Shown in pieces: positions 9,201 through 16,018 of a stretch of DNA of 64,000 nt. Positions within the stretch are counted from its first letter, which is position 1. The number at the start of each line of letters is the position of its first letter. This stretch comes from Pirellulales bacterium. GTDB lineage: Bacteria; Planctomycetota; Planctomycetia; Pirellulales; PALSA-1355. The DNA is taken from the NCBI GenBank assembly GCA_022844125.1, contig JALHMI010000007.1, positions 256,896 to 320,895 on the forward strand, given 5' to 3'. The notes beneath the pieces are model-generated. The model ran no database searches and was not told the origin of the DNA. It saw nothing but the letters and a program-made list of their open reading frames with translations. The position numbers and the translations under genes are program-made.

Positions 9201-9815
9201 GGCGATGAGTTCTCGGTGTCGGTCGAGCGGATCGACGGATTCGATGACGCGGTGACGGTTGAGATTTCAAACTTGCCGGAAGGCTTTACGGTCTCTTCGC
9301 CCGTGGTGATCCAGCCGGGGCACCGCGAAGCGCAGGGTGTGTTGTTCGCCGCGGCGGATGCGAAACAGCCGGCGGACGAACAGCTCAAGCAGATCAAGGT
9401 GCAGGCCAAGGCGATGATCGGTGACTCCGAGGTCGTTCAGGATGTGAAGGCCTTTGGTGGACTTAAACTGGCGGAAAAGCCGAAGCTGCTGGTGCGGCTG
9501 GAACCGGTGGAATTGACGATTGCGCCGGGTTCGACCGTGACGGCCACGATCAAGGTGGAGCGACACGGCTATGACGACCTGATCAAGTTCGAGGTGCAAA
9601 ACCTGCCGCACGGGATCATCGTGGACAACATCGGGTTGAGCGGAGTGATGATGCCCAAGGGCGAGAACGAGCGACGGATCTTCTTGACCGCCGAGGCCTG
9701 GGTGCCCGAAACCGATCGGTTGTGCTTTGCGGTGGAACAGCAGGCGGGTGGACAATGTTCCGCGCCGGTGATGGTGCACGTCTGGAAGCCGAGCACGCTG
9801 GCGGAAGCGAAGTGA
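6273..9815 (+). CDS. fused planctomycete cytochrome c, WD40 and PPC-domain protein
   Basis: A 1180-residue secreted protein, third gene of the cluster. The ATG at 6273 is preferred over an upstream TTG because it is followed at once by a signal peptide (MKRLLLSIACLCLFASAASA). Next is a planctomycete-type cytochrome c module with CAGCH (C42, C45, H46). WD40 repeats follow over about residues 145-440 (repeated VKLWD, VKIWD and LSPDGKLLA units), forming a beta-propeller. Two pre-peptidase C-terminal-like (PPC) domains begin at the ESEPNDALGEAD and EVEPNDVPESAT motifs; the second is interrupted by about 100 extra residues. Ig-like sandwich segments complete the protein. In the cluster at 40 kb the same parts are split between two genes. 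Likely part of an extracytoplasmic complex with the two upstream products. Confidence 0.9.
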   Translation: MKRLLLSIACLCLFASAASAVEAPAAQVDYSTHAAPLLAKYCAGCHNETEREGELVLQTFEHIVGEAPSGPLLVPGKSAESRLIKVLTGQEEPAMPPDDNPRPSPEEIAKLAAWIDAGAKKPSGEAPDPTVINVPKIAPRGEVNEALSALAYSPDGKLLAAARFNSVELISLPERKVVKSLGPHRGRINSVRYSADGTLVVVGAGEPGVVGEARIWRVADDEPVATFAGHADSVYAAALSPDGKLLATGSYDQHIKLWDAASGKELRTLTGHNDAVFDLAFRPDGKILASASGDRTVKLWDVASGERLDTLGQPTKEQYCVAFSPDGKRVAAGGADNRIRVWQVSDEAKENTNPMLYARFAHEGPVVNVVYSTDGSTLVSAGEDRTVKIWDAVALNERLLLEKQSDWAPALAVAPDAKSIAVGRLDGSLAFYDAQSGDLIPPPPPPKPELAALPVRGVQKGVVTRVSLSGKHLVDATAVKASHDGIQVTIIGDRADEALQVDVQPAANVPRGKYELWVVSPAGESDRRPLYVDELQQLAESEPNDALGEADVTPLEAGVWGVLAAQGDVDRFKFSAKAGQSLVFEIAAASIGSKANVVLTVADATGRVLADNNDFGGTSDPLLAFQPPVDGEYIVTVSDLMREGGGAHSYRLSLGELAVPTAVFPLSVPADNESEVLVSGYNLPADLKVTIPASQAGEVEVPLDRQQFRIRQPLKVLVGTLTESLEVEPNDVPESATVLAVPGTVNGRSLSAVGAGDDDYFRFKSKAGETWIVETDAQRRGAPTDTVIEVLDAEGKPIERVLLQAVRDSNVTFRGIDSVTRDCRLVNWEEMQLNQYLYINGEVVRLFRAPRGPDSGFLFYEGDGGKRLLYYDTSPTVHAVETPAFIVEAHPPGTKLISTGLPVFPVYYTNDDCAQRRIGSDSRLTFTAPGDGEYLVRVRDSRGASGEEYGYRLTVRQPAPGFNVNVGGGDKPAAGSGDEFSVSVERIDGFDDAVTVEISNLPEGFTVSSPVVIQPGHREAQGVLFAAADAKQPADEQLKQIKVQAKAMIGDSEVVQDVKAFGGLKLAEKPKLLVRLEPVELTIAPGSTVTATIKVERHGYDDLIKFEVQNLPHGIIVDNIGLSGVMMPKGENERRIFLTAEAWVPETDRLCFAVEQQAGGQCSAPVMVHVWKPSTLAEAK

Positions 9816-9828
9816 ACCAAACGCCCGC

Positions 9829-10113
9829 ATGAACAGCACCGCGCTCAAACTTGCCTTGTTCGTCGGCCTGCACCTGTTGTATGGCGGACTCGTGGTCTCG
9901 CTGTATAACGACCACACTTCGCGCTACGTACTGCTTTGGCTGTTGCCTCCGCTGGTCGCTTTTGGCCTGGGAGTGTGGATTCTGTATCACACGTTTCCCG
10001 CCGAATGGGACTGGGCAGCACGCTGGAGCGCCAGCGTGGGAACGGCAATTCTCTGTGCGGGCGTGACCTTCAACGTGGCGATTGCTCTGGCCGGATTTGT
10101 CCACGGCGCGTGA
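9829..10113 (+). CDS. small hypothetical membrane protein
   Basis: A 94-residue protein with three predicted membrane helices, at about residues 5-25, 33-52 and 68-90. It is not assigned to any family. The ATG lies 13 bases after the preceding stop codon, so it is probably co-transcribed with the cytochrome-WD40-PPC gene, although its job there is unknown. It ends 142 bases before the Mo hydroxylase operon. Coding bias resembles the neighbours, which supports a real gene. Confidence 0.68.
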   Translation: MNSTALKLALFVGLHLLYGGLVVSLYNDHTSRYVLLWLLPPLVAFGLGVWILYHTFPAEWDWAARWSASVGTAILCAGVTFNVAIALAGFVHGA

Positions 10114-10255
10114 TTGAGCCGAAGGGTAACCGGCAATTGCGTCGTACCTCCAGCGGCGTCGCTTGACAGTTCCTCTCCACGGGCTGCATATTGATTGCTG
10201 CTTTAGACTTGCGGCAGTAGACTCTTTCGACCGTGGCCCTGGCGGGGAAGTAAGC

Positions 10256-11146
10256 GTGAATGACTTCGAGTTTCAGACGGCCACCACGGTGGACGAAGCG
10301 GTGAGCCTGCTGGCGGCCAAGGGGGATCGTGCCCGGGTGCTCACCGGTGGCACCGACCTGATCGTGCAGTTGCGCGAGAATCTGCGCGAAGCCGACCTGG
10401 TCGTCGACGTGAAGAAGATTCCCGAACTCATCCAGTACAGTCTCACGGAGAAGGGGCTGCGGCTGGGAGCCGGCGTGCCGTGCTATCGAATCTACGGTGA
10501 CGAGGCGATTCGCAAGGCTTACCCGGGCCTGGTGGATTCCGCGCGGATTATCGGGGGCTGGCAGATTCAGAGCCGAGCCAGCATCGGCGGGAACCTTTGT
10601 AACTCGTCGCCCGCGGCCGATTCGATTCCGACGCTGATTGCGTACAACGTGATTTGTCATATCGCCGGCCCCGAGGGGCGGCGCACTGTGCCGGTGGCCG
10701 AGTTTTGCACGGCGCCGGGGCGGAACGTGCTCAAACGGGGCGAACTGCTGACGGAGCTCGAGTTTCCCGCCGCGGCCAGGCACAGCGGGGGAGCCTACCT
10801 GAGATTCATTCCGCGGAATGAAATGGACATCGCGGTGGTAGGCGCCGGGGCGTGGGTGCAGCTCGACGCCAAGGGTGAAACGATCGAGCGAGCCCGGCTG
10901 GCGCTGGCGGCCGTGGCGCCGACGCCGCTGTTTCTGGCGGATGCTTCGGCCGCGCTGGCGGGCAAGCCTGCGACGGAGGCAACATTCAAAGAGGCTGCCG
11001 CTGCTGCGAGCGCGATCGCCAGACCGATCAACGACAAACGCGGCACACTCGAGTATCGCAAACATCTGGCGGGCGTGCTCATCGAGCGATCCCTGGTCGG
11101 CGCGGTGCGACGAGCCCGCGGTGAGAAATGGGATCCGCACGTGTAA
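10256..11146 (+). CDS. molybdenum hydroxylase FAD-binding subunit
   Basis: A 296-residue FAD-binding subunit of a xanthine dehydrogenase-type molybdenum hydroxylase (CoxM/HcrB/NdhF-like). The GTG at 10256 is chosen because it follows a GGGGAAG ribosome binding site and starts exactly at the conserved FEFQTATTVDEAV segment. FAD-contacting motifs are LTGGTDLIVQ near residue 28 and SIGGNLCNSSPAADSIPTL near residue 105. A C-terminal CO dehydrogenase flavoprotein-type domain ends the protein. It passes electrons from the 2Fe-2S subunit encoded next to the final acceptor. Gene order FAD, 2Fe-2S, Mo matches the coxMSL-type arrangement. The substrate of the complex is unknown. Confidence 0.92.
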   Translation: MNDFEFQTATTVDEAVSLLAAKGDRARVLTGGTDLIVQLRENLREADLVVDVKKIPELIQYSLTEKGLRLGAGVPCYRIYGDEAIRKAYPGLVDSARIIGGWQIQSRASIGGNLCNSSPAADSIPTLIAYNVICHIAGPEGRRTVPVAEFCTAPGRNVLKRGELLTELEFPAAARHSGGAYLRFIPRNEMDIAVVGAGAWVQLDAKGETIERARLALAAVAPTPLFLADASAALAGKPATEATFKEAAAAASAIARPINDKRGTLEYRKHLAGVLIERSLVGAVRRARGEKWDPHV

Positions 11147-11211
11147 CCCGTTGCCTTCATCCTTGGTAGCACATTCTCGAGCGTCAGCTCAAAGCCAAAA
11201 GGGTTCAATTC

Positions 11212-11697
11212 GTGGTTCGAAAAACACACGTCGCGACGACGATTAACGGCGAGCCGGTCGAGTTTCTGTGTGAAGCCCGGCAGAGCCTGCTGGAAGTGCT
11301 GCGCGAAACGCTTGGCCTGACCGGTTCGAAGGAAGGCTGCAACAACGGCAACTGCGGCGCGTGCACCGTGCTGCTCGACGGCCAGCCGGTGGATAGCTGC
11401 CTGGTGCTCGCGGTCGAGGTGGAAGGCGCCCAGATCACGACGATCGAGGGGCTCTCTAAAGATTCGCGTCTGCATCCGATCCAGCAATGCTTCCTGGAAG
11501 ACGCGGCCCTGCAATGCGGCATCTGCACGCCGGGCTTCATCATGTCGGCCAAGGCCCTGCTCGATCGCGACCCCAATCCCAGCGAGCACGCGATTCGCTT
11601 TCAACTGGCGGGGAACCTCTGCCGCTGCACGGGTTACGACAAGATCATCCGGGCGGTGCAGGATTCGGCGAAAAGGATGGCGGGGCAGAACAAGTAA
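11212..11697 (+). CDS. molybdenum hydroxylase 2Fe-2S subunit
   Basis: A 161-residue ferredoxin-type subunit of a xanthine dehydrogenase-family enzyme. The N-terminal plant-type 2Fe-2S cluster is bound by C43, C48, C51 and C63. The second cluster in the helical C-terminal domain uses C102, C105, C137 and C139 (CGICTPGF and CRCTG). All eight ligands are present and the length is normal. It carries electrons from the molybdenum site to the FAD subunit. The start is a GTG at 11212, directly before a typical VRKTHVATTINGEPVEF sequence. It lies 65 bases after the FAD gene and 47 bases before the Mo subunit gene. It has no Tat leader, so the complex is probably cytoplasmic. Confidence 0.94.
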   Translation: MVRKTHVATTINGEPVEFLCEARQSLLEVLRETLGLTGSKEGCNNGNCGACTVLLDGQPVDSCLVLAVEVEGAQITTIEGLSKDSRLHPIQQCFLEDAALQCGICTPGFIMSAKALLDRDPNPSEHAIRFQLAGNLCRCTGYDKIIRAVQDSAKRMAGQNK

Positions 11698-11744
11698 GAG
11701 GCAGTACCAGCGGCGGTTCACCAAGAACAACGGGGTAAGCGGCG

Positions 11745-14009
11745 ATGACACCCAAGTCAGAGCGGAAAAAGTACAAAGTTATCGGCACTCGGCCAATCCG
11801 GCACGACGGAGCCGACAAGGTGACCGGCCGCGCGGTCTATGGGGCCGACCTGAGGCTGGCGGGGATCGTGCACGGCAAAATCCTGCGCAGTCCGCATGCT
11901 CATGCCAAGGTGAAGTCGATCGACACTTCCGCGGCCGAGAAGCACCCCGGAGTGCTGGCCGTGGTGACGCGGGCGGATATGCCGAATCTGAAGAACAAAA
12001 TCGCCGACCTGGGCGAAGGCTCGGTAAACCTTGCGCACCTGGGCGCGAACGTGCTTGCGCACGACAAGGTTCTGTACAAGGGGCACGCCGTGGCAGCCTT
12101 GGCCGCGGTCAATCCACACGTGGCCGAAGAAGCCCTGAAGCTGATCAAAGTCGACTACGAAGTGCTGCCGTCGGTCACCTGGGTGATGGACGCGATGCAG
12201 GACGACGCGCCGCTGTTGCACAACGACGTGTTCACCAAGAGCATGGGTAAGAGGGCGTCCAAGCCCAGCAATGTGCCGACGCACATCCACTTCGAGAAAG
12301 GCAACATCGAAGAAGGTTTTCAAGCGGCGGACGTGATTGTTGAGCGCGAATTCAAGACCGCCAGCGTGCACCAGGGGTACATCGAGCCGCACGTTTCAAC
12401 GGCCCTCTGGAATCAGGACGGGCACGTCACTGTTTGGACTTCCACGCAGGGCGCGTTCACTGCACGCGCCCAAACGGCCGAGCTTTTGCAGATTCCGGTT
12501 TCGCAGGTAACGGTCGTGCCTTGTGAGATCGGCGGCGGATTTGGCGGCAAGATCGCCGTGTATCTGGAGCCGGTCGCGGCCCTGCTCAGCCGCAAATGCG
12601 GCCGCCCAGTGAAGATGGTCATGACTCGCGAAGACGTGTTCGAAGGAACCGGTCCCACGCCAGGTTCATTCATGCGGGTCAAGCTGGGCGCGACGAAGGA
12701 CGGCAAGCTGGTGGCCGGCGAAGCCTGGCTGGCTTACGACGCCGGTGCCTTTCCCGGTGGCGTGATTGGTCCTGGCGCAATGTGCGTATTCAGTTGTTAT
12801 GAGCTGCCGCATGCGAAGGTCGACGGTTATGACGTGCTCGACAACAAGCCCAAGACTCAGGCGTACCGAGCGCCGGGCGCGACCCAGGCGGCATTTGCTT
12901 GCGAGACGGTGATCGACGAGCTGGCCGAGAAGCTCAAAATCGATCCGCTCGAGTTCCGGCTGAAGAACGCAGCCAAAGAAGGGACCCGGCGCGTCGACGG
13001 CCCGGTTTATCCGCGCGTGGGACTGGTCGAAACGCTCGAAGCTGCGAAAAACAGCCCGCACTGGAAGAGCAAGCTGGAAGGCAAGCACCGCGGCCGCGGG
13101 ATCGCCAGCGGATACTGGTTCAACATCGGCCTTAAGAGCAGTGTCGCGGCGAACGTGAACAACGACGGCACGGTCAGCCTGATCGAAGGCTCGACCGACA
13201 TCGGCGGCACGCGCACGAGCATCGCCATGCAATTTGCCGAGACGCTGGGCATCACGGCCGAAGCCGTGCACCCGCGGGTTGGCGATACCGACAGCGTGGG
13301 CTACACCGACGTGACCGGCGGAAGCCGCACGACGTTTGCCACGGGGCTGGCGGCGCATGAGGTGGCACTCGACATCCAGCGGCAGATGCGCGAGCGGGCG
13401 GCGATTCTGTGGGAATGCGAGGCGTCGCAGGTGCAAGTCGAGGACGGCGCCTATTGCCACAAGGACAAGAAGCTCACGTTCGCCGAACTGGCCGGACAGC
13501 TTGGCCACACGGGCGGTCCGGTAGTGGGCCGCGCGACCGTGAGTCCCGAAGGAGCTTCCAACGGTTTCGGCACGCACCTGGTCGACGTCGAAGTGGATCC
13601 CGACACGGCGAAAGTTACGATCCTCCGCTACACGGCGATTCAAGATGCCGGCCGGGCGATTCACCCCAGCTATGTCGAAGGGCAGATGCAAGGCGGCGCG
13701 GTACAGGGCATCGGCTGGGCTCTGAACGAGGAGTACGTCTACAGCGACCAGGGGCGGATGGAAAACGCCAGTTACCTCGACTATCGGATGCCGACGGCGC
13801 TGGACGTGCCGGCGATCGAAACGATCATCGTCGAAGTCCCCAATCCCGCGCATCCGTATGGCGTCCGCGGAGTGGGCGAAACGCCGATCGTCGCTCCGCC
13901 GGCCGCGATTGCCAACGCGATTTATGCCGCCACCGGCGTGCGGATGACCGAGTTGCCGATGTCGCCGCCGCGGTTATGGGCGGCGATGAGCACCGGCAAA
14001 AAGAGCTAG
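11745..14009 (+). CDS. xanthine dehydrogenase-family molybdopterin-binding subunit
   Basis: A 754-residue catalytic subunit. The N-terminal a/b hammerhead domain (KVTGRAVYGADLRL) is followed by the molybdopterin-binding domains. Visible motifs are GGGFGGK near residue 263, QAYRAPGATQ near residue 375 in the active-site loop, and GVRGVGE near the C-terminus, where E712 matches the catalytic glutamate of the family. The active-site loop is neither the AYxCSFR of form I CO dehydrogenase nor the AYRGAGR of form II, so this is not an aerobic CO dehydrogenase. Xanthine, aldehyde or N-heterocycle oxidation are open options. The next gene encodes a ThiS/MoaD-like protein. Confidence 0.92.
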   Translation: MTPKSERKKYKVIGTRPIRHDGADKVTGRAVYGADLRLAGIVHGKILRSPHAHAKVKSIDTSAAEKHPGVLAVVTRADMPNLKNKIADLGEGSVNLAHLGANVLAHDKVLYKGHAVAALAAVNPHVAEEALKLIKVDYEVLPSVTWVMDAMQDDAPLLHNDVFTKSMGKRASKPSNVPTHIHFEKGNIEEGFQAADVIVEREFKTASVHQGYIEPHVSTALWNQDGHVTVWTSTQGAFTARAQTAELLQIPVSQVTVVPCEIGGGFGGKIAVYLEPVAALLSRKCGRPVKMVMTREDVFEGTGPTPGSFMRVKLGATKDGKLVAGEAWLAYDAGAFPGGVIGPGAMCVFSCYELPHAKVDGYDVLDNKPKTQAYRAPGATQAAFACETVIDELAEKLKIDPLEFRLKNAAKEGTRRVDGPVYPRVGLVETLEAAKNSPHWKSKLEGKHRGRGIASGYWFNIGLKSSVAANVNNDGTVSLIEGSTDIGGTRTSIAMQFAETLGITAEAVHPRVGDTDSVGYTDVTGGSRTTFATGLAAHEVALDIQRQMRERAAILWECEASQVQVEDGAYCHKDKKLTFAELAGQLGHTGGPVVGRATVSPEGASNGFGTHLVDVEVDPDTAKVTILRYTAIQDAGRAIHPSYVEGQMQGGAVQGIGWALNEEYVYSDQGRMENASYLDYRMPTALDVPAIETIIVEVPNPAHPYGVRGVGETPIVAPPAAIANAIYAATGVRMTELPMSPPRLWAAMSTGKKS

Positions 14010-14021
14010 CGCGGTGAGCCG

Positions 14022-14285
14022 ATGGCCATGGTCTACATTCCCAGCCAATGGCGCGACTTGACCGGCGCGGTCGATCGGCTGGAACTCCCGGGACGCAACC
14101 TGCGTGAGATCTCGCGGGCGCTCGAAGCGCGCTTTCCAGGTATTGCCGAGCGCCTGGTCGAAGGTGATGCGATTGCCGCGGGGCTGGCAGCTTCGATTGA
14201 TGGCGCAATCGCATCGCGGGGCATGTATTCGCCGGTCGGACCGACGAGCGAGGTTCATTTTTTGCCGGCGATTGGCGGCGGCTAG
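14022..14285 (+). CDS. MoaD/ThiS-family sulfur carrier-like protein
   Basis: An 87-residue protein with the beta-grasp pattern of MoaD/ThiS: an N-terminal strand (MVYIPSQWRDLTG), the LREISRALEARFPGIAERL helix and a C-terminal HFLPAIGGG tail. MoaD and ThiS end in GG, which is adenylated and thiocarboxylated to deliver sulfur for molybdopterin or thiazole synthesis. Here there is one extra glycine. It starts 12 bases after the Mo subunit gene, so it is almost certainly in the same operon. This suggests a dedicated sulfur donor for cofactor maturation or sulfido-ligand insertion, but no MoaE or MoeB partner is nearby. It converges with the minus-strand gene ending at 14287, only 1 base away. Confidence 0.8.
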   Translation: MAMVYIPSQWRDLTGAVDRLELPGRNLREISRALEARFPGIAERLVEGDAIAAGLAASIDGAIASRGMYSPVGPTSEVHFLPAIGGG

Positions 14286-14286
14286 A

Positions 14287-14862
14287 TTATTCCTGCGGCG
14301 GTTCGAATCCAGCCTGCTGCGCTTCACCGCGTGCGGCGCCTTGCTCGGCAGACGCGGCGATTTCCTCGGGATCGGGACCGGCCGCCCGGGCAGCCAGTGC
14401 GGACGCAACGGCCGATTGCAGCGCCGGACCAAAGGTCTTCAGCAGCGACGCGCCCACGGATTGAAGCATGCTGCCGTGGCGAGGCCGCGTTTCCTCTTCG
14501 GAAGCGATTTGTTTGATCCGTTCGGCGATCTGTTCGTCGGCGAGGAGGCGTTCCAGGAGAGCGGGTTCGGTATCCTCTGAAGTACGACGCTTCGGCAGGA
14601 TCGCCGTGGCCACCAGGAATCCGGCCGCGGCCGAGGCCCCGACGGTAGCCCAAGGATACCGCTCCGTCCAGGCGCGAATGTCCGCGCCATCCTTGAGCGT
14701 CTCGCGCATCCGGCCGAGCGTGTCTTCGATTGCCTGCCGCGCGGCGGTCGCTTCGTCAGCGAGGAACTGCGCTTCGGACCTTGAATTTTCAGACTTGCCG
14801 CCGGCTGCGCGCGCGCTCGTCGTGTCCGTAGCGTGCTCGCTGGGCCTGGTGTCGACGTTCAT
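14287..14862 (-). CDS. membrane-anchored protein with a DUF883-like anchor
   Basis: A 191-residue protein, last in a three-gene minus-strand set. An acidic helical N-terminus (residues 1-65) leads to RYPWATVGASAAAGFLVATAILP near residue 70. That resembles the single membrane anchor of DUF883/YqjD-type proteins, with an aromatic-proline-rich entry and a glycine-spaced helix. A soluble helical C-terminal part of about 100 residues follows, ending in an Ala/Glu-rich tail. The ATG at 14862 lies inside the preceding gene, giving a 74-base out-of-frame overlap, with no strong ribosome binding site. Function unknown; the neighbours suggest an envelope-stress or ribosome-tethering role by analogy with YqjD. 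Confidence 0.7.
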   Translation of the reverse strand: MNVDTRPSEHATDTTSARAAGGKSENSRSEAQFLADEATAARQAIEDTLGRMRETLKDGADIRAWTERYPWATVGASAAAGFLVATAILPKRRTSEDTEPALLERLLADEQIAERIKQIASEEETRPRHGSMLQSVGASLLKTFGPALQSAVASALAARAAGPDPEEIAASAEQGAARGEAQQAGFEPPQE

Positions 14863-15304
14863 ATTTCTGCACCGTTTGCTTGCGAAAGCGGGATTGTAGC
14901 CATGTGAGGGCGACCAGCATGCCGATTGCGAGCAGCAGGAGCAGCCCACCACCGGTGATGAGGTAGCCCGCCCAGGGGAGGTCGCCGAGCGCCTCACCGA
15001 TCAGTTGGGCGAGACCGAGGAGTGCGAAGACAGTCGCCGTGACCACGATCGAGACGGCAATCGCCGCGGCTACCGCGCCGATGACCATCCATAACGCGGC
15101 GCGCCGCACGGAGGAAGTCAGTGCATCCTTCTTGGCCGACGCGTAGAGTCGGGCATGGTCGCTCAACTCTTCGAGTTGCGACTGGAGCCGACGAAAGGCC
15201 TCGGGACCTTTGGCGGTTCCATTCTCATGCTCAGGATCATCGCTGCCGAATGCGCTGTACGCGGCATCGCCAAAGTTCGTCCTGTCAAAGCGACCTGCGG
15301 GCAT
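14789..15304 (-). CDS. YqjE-like (phage holin family / DUF1469) membrane protein
   Basis: A 171-residue protein with an N-terminal helical segment (LQSQLEELSDHARLYASAKKDAL) followed by two long membrane helices (about residues 65-92 and 100-125) and a very basic cytoplasmic tail. This is the pattern of the holin-superfamily DUF1469/YqjE proteins, which are not true phage holins. The ATG at 15304 is chosen because it sits 6 bases after GGAGG, although an earlier in-frame ATG exists. In enterobacteria yqjE follows yqjD (DUF883) as here. The basic C-terminus is encoded in the 74 bases that also encode the start of the next gene. Confidence 0.75.
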   Translation of the reverse strand: MPAGRFDRTNFGDAAYSAFGSDDPEHENGTAKGPEAFRRLQSQLEELSDHARLYASAKKDALTSSVRRAALWMVIGAVAAAIAVSIVVTATVFALLGLAQLIGEALGDLPWAGYLITGGGLLLLLAIGMLVALTWLQSRFRKQTVQKYERRHQAQRARYGHDERARSRRQV

Positions 15305-15382
15305 CATTCGCCTCCGGGCGGAGTCTGCACGGCGCATCTTACCTGTGCGCCTGTGAAAAGTCCGGCTTCGAATTTCTTGCAA

Positions 15383-15637
15383 TTAGCGACGAAAGAAGAA
15401 TCCCAGCAGCATACCCGCTCCCGCCGCGATCAGCACGGATTTGAGCGGGTTGCGGGTGATTCGACCTTCGATGTCGCCCTGGAAATCTGTAACGTACTGT
15501 CGGGCGGATTCGCCCAGGTCCTGCACACGCTGCTGGGCTTTCTCGCCGAGTGCTTGGGCCTCGAGTTGCAACTCATGGACGGCGTTCCGCGTATGACTGC
15601 CGATCTGGTTGCCAACACGATTCTTGTGGTTCGGCAT
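15383..15637 (-). CDS. DUF883/YqjD-type membrane-anchored protein
   Basis: An 84-residue protein with an amphipathic helical N-terminus (NAVHELQLEAQALGEKAQQR) and a C-terminal anchor (SVLIAAGAGMLLGFFFRR) typical of DUF883 proteins. E. coli YqjD/ElaB are tail-anchored in the inner membrane and bind ribosomes in stationary phase. That is established for those proteins and inferred here. It is the first gene of a minus-strand set with the YqjE-like gene 78 bases downstream. GAGG lies about 10 bases before the ATG. Confidence 0.8.
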   Translation of the reverse strand: MPNHKNRVGNQIGSHTRNAVHELQLEAQALGEKAQQRVQDLGESARQYVTDFQGDIEGRITRNPLKSVLIAAGAGMLLGFFFRR

Positions 15638-16018
15638 GGCGAGAGATCCTCAAAAGTTCGGTTTTAGCTACGCTTGGCAGCCAGAAGGTCAGGATGGTCG
15701 CCCCGTGAGCGCGGCAAAAGACCGGCTTCGTTGGACCTGTGGAAGGTTAGCATGCCTGCCCCTGGCGATTGCCGGGGGTCCCCTAGTCGCCGCCGGTCGA
15801 GGTATCAGCTTGCAAAACCCGCGCCGAATGCGGCAATCGCGACACTGATGACGCCTGATTCGCCCGAGTCTGACGGTACTGCGGTCTGGGCCGGCGCGGG
15901 GTGGGAGAGTTCGGGAATCTTCGCGGCTGGGCGCTTGAGGAGTGGGGCTTTGGTCTAGTAAGTTTGGATCAACCTCAGGAATTGCATCGAAACTTCGCTA
16001 GCGCTCTCCCCCCCTGTT
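15638..16018. other. 381-base intergenic stretch without a convincing gene
   Basis: This separates the minus-strand yqjDE-like set from the plus-strand HExxH protein gene, so it should contain promoters for both. I see a modest imperfect hairpin (CCCCTGGC pairing with GCCGGGG, about 15770-15787) but no clear promoter pair, RNA gene or repeat. Short open frames across it lack ribosome binding sites and coding-like composition. Confidence 0.5.

Noticed and set aside
12666-13853. 395-codon minus-strand frame opposite the Mo subunit
   Set aside because: It is His/Arg/Asp-rich shadow sequence; the plus strand encodes conserved motifs throughout.
10256-14009. Aerobic CO dehydrogenase (coxMSL)
   Set aside because: Gene order fits, but the Mo subunit lacks both the AYxCSFR and AYRGAGR active-site loops, so the name would mislead.
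14789-15304. Prophage holin
   Set aside because: No lysin, phage structural gene or attachment site is nearby. The context with DUF883-type genes marks it as a YqjE-like chromosomal protein.
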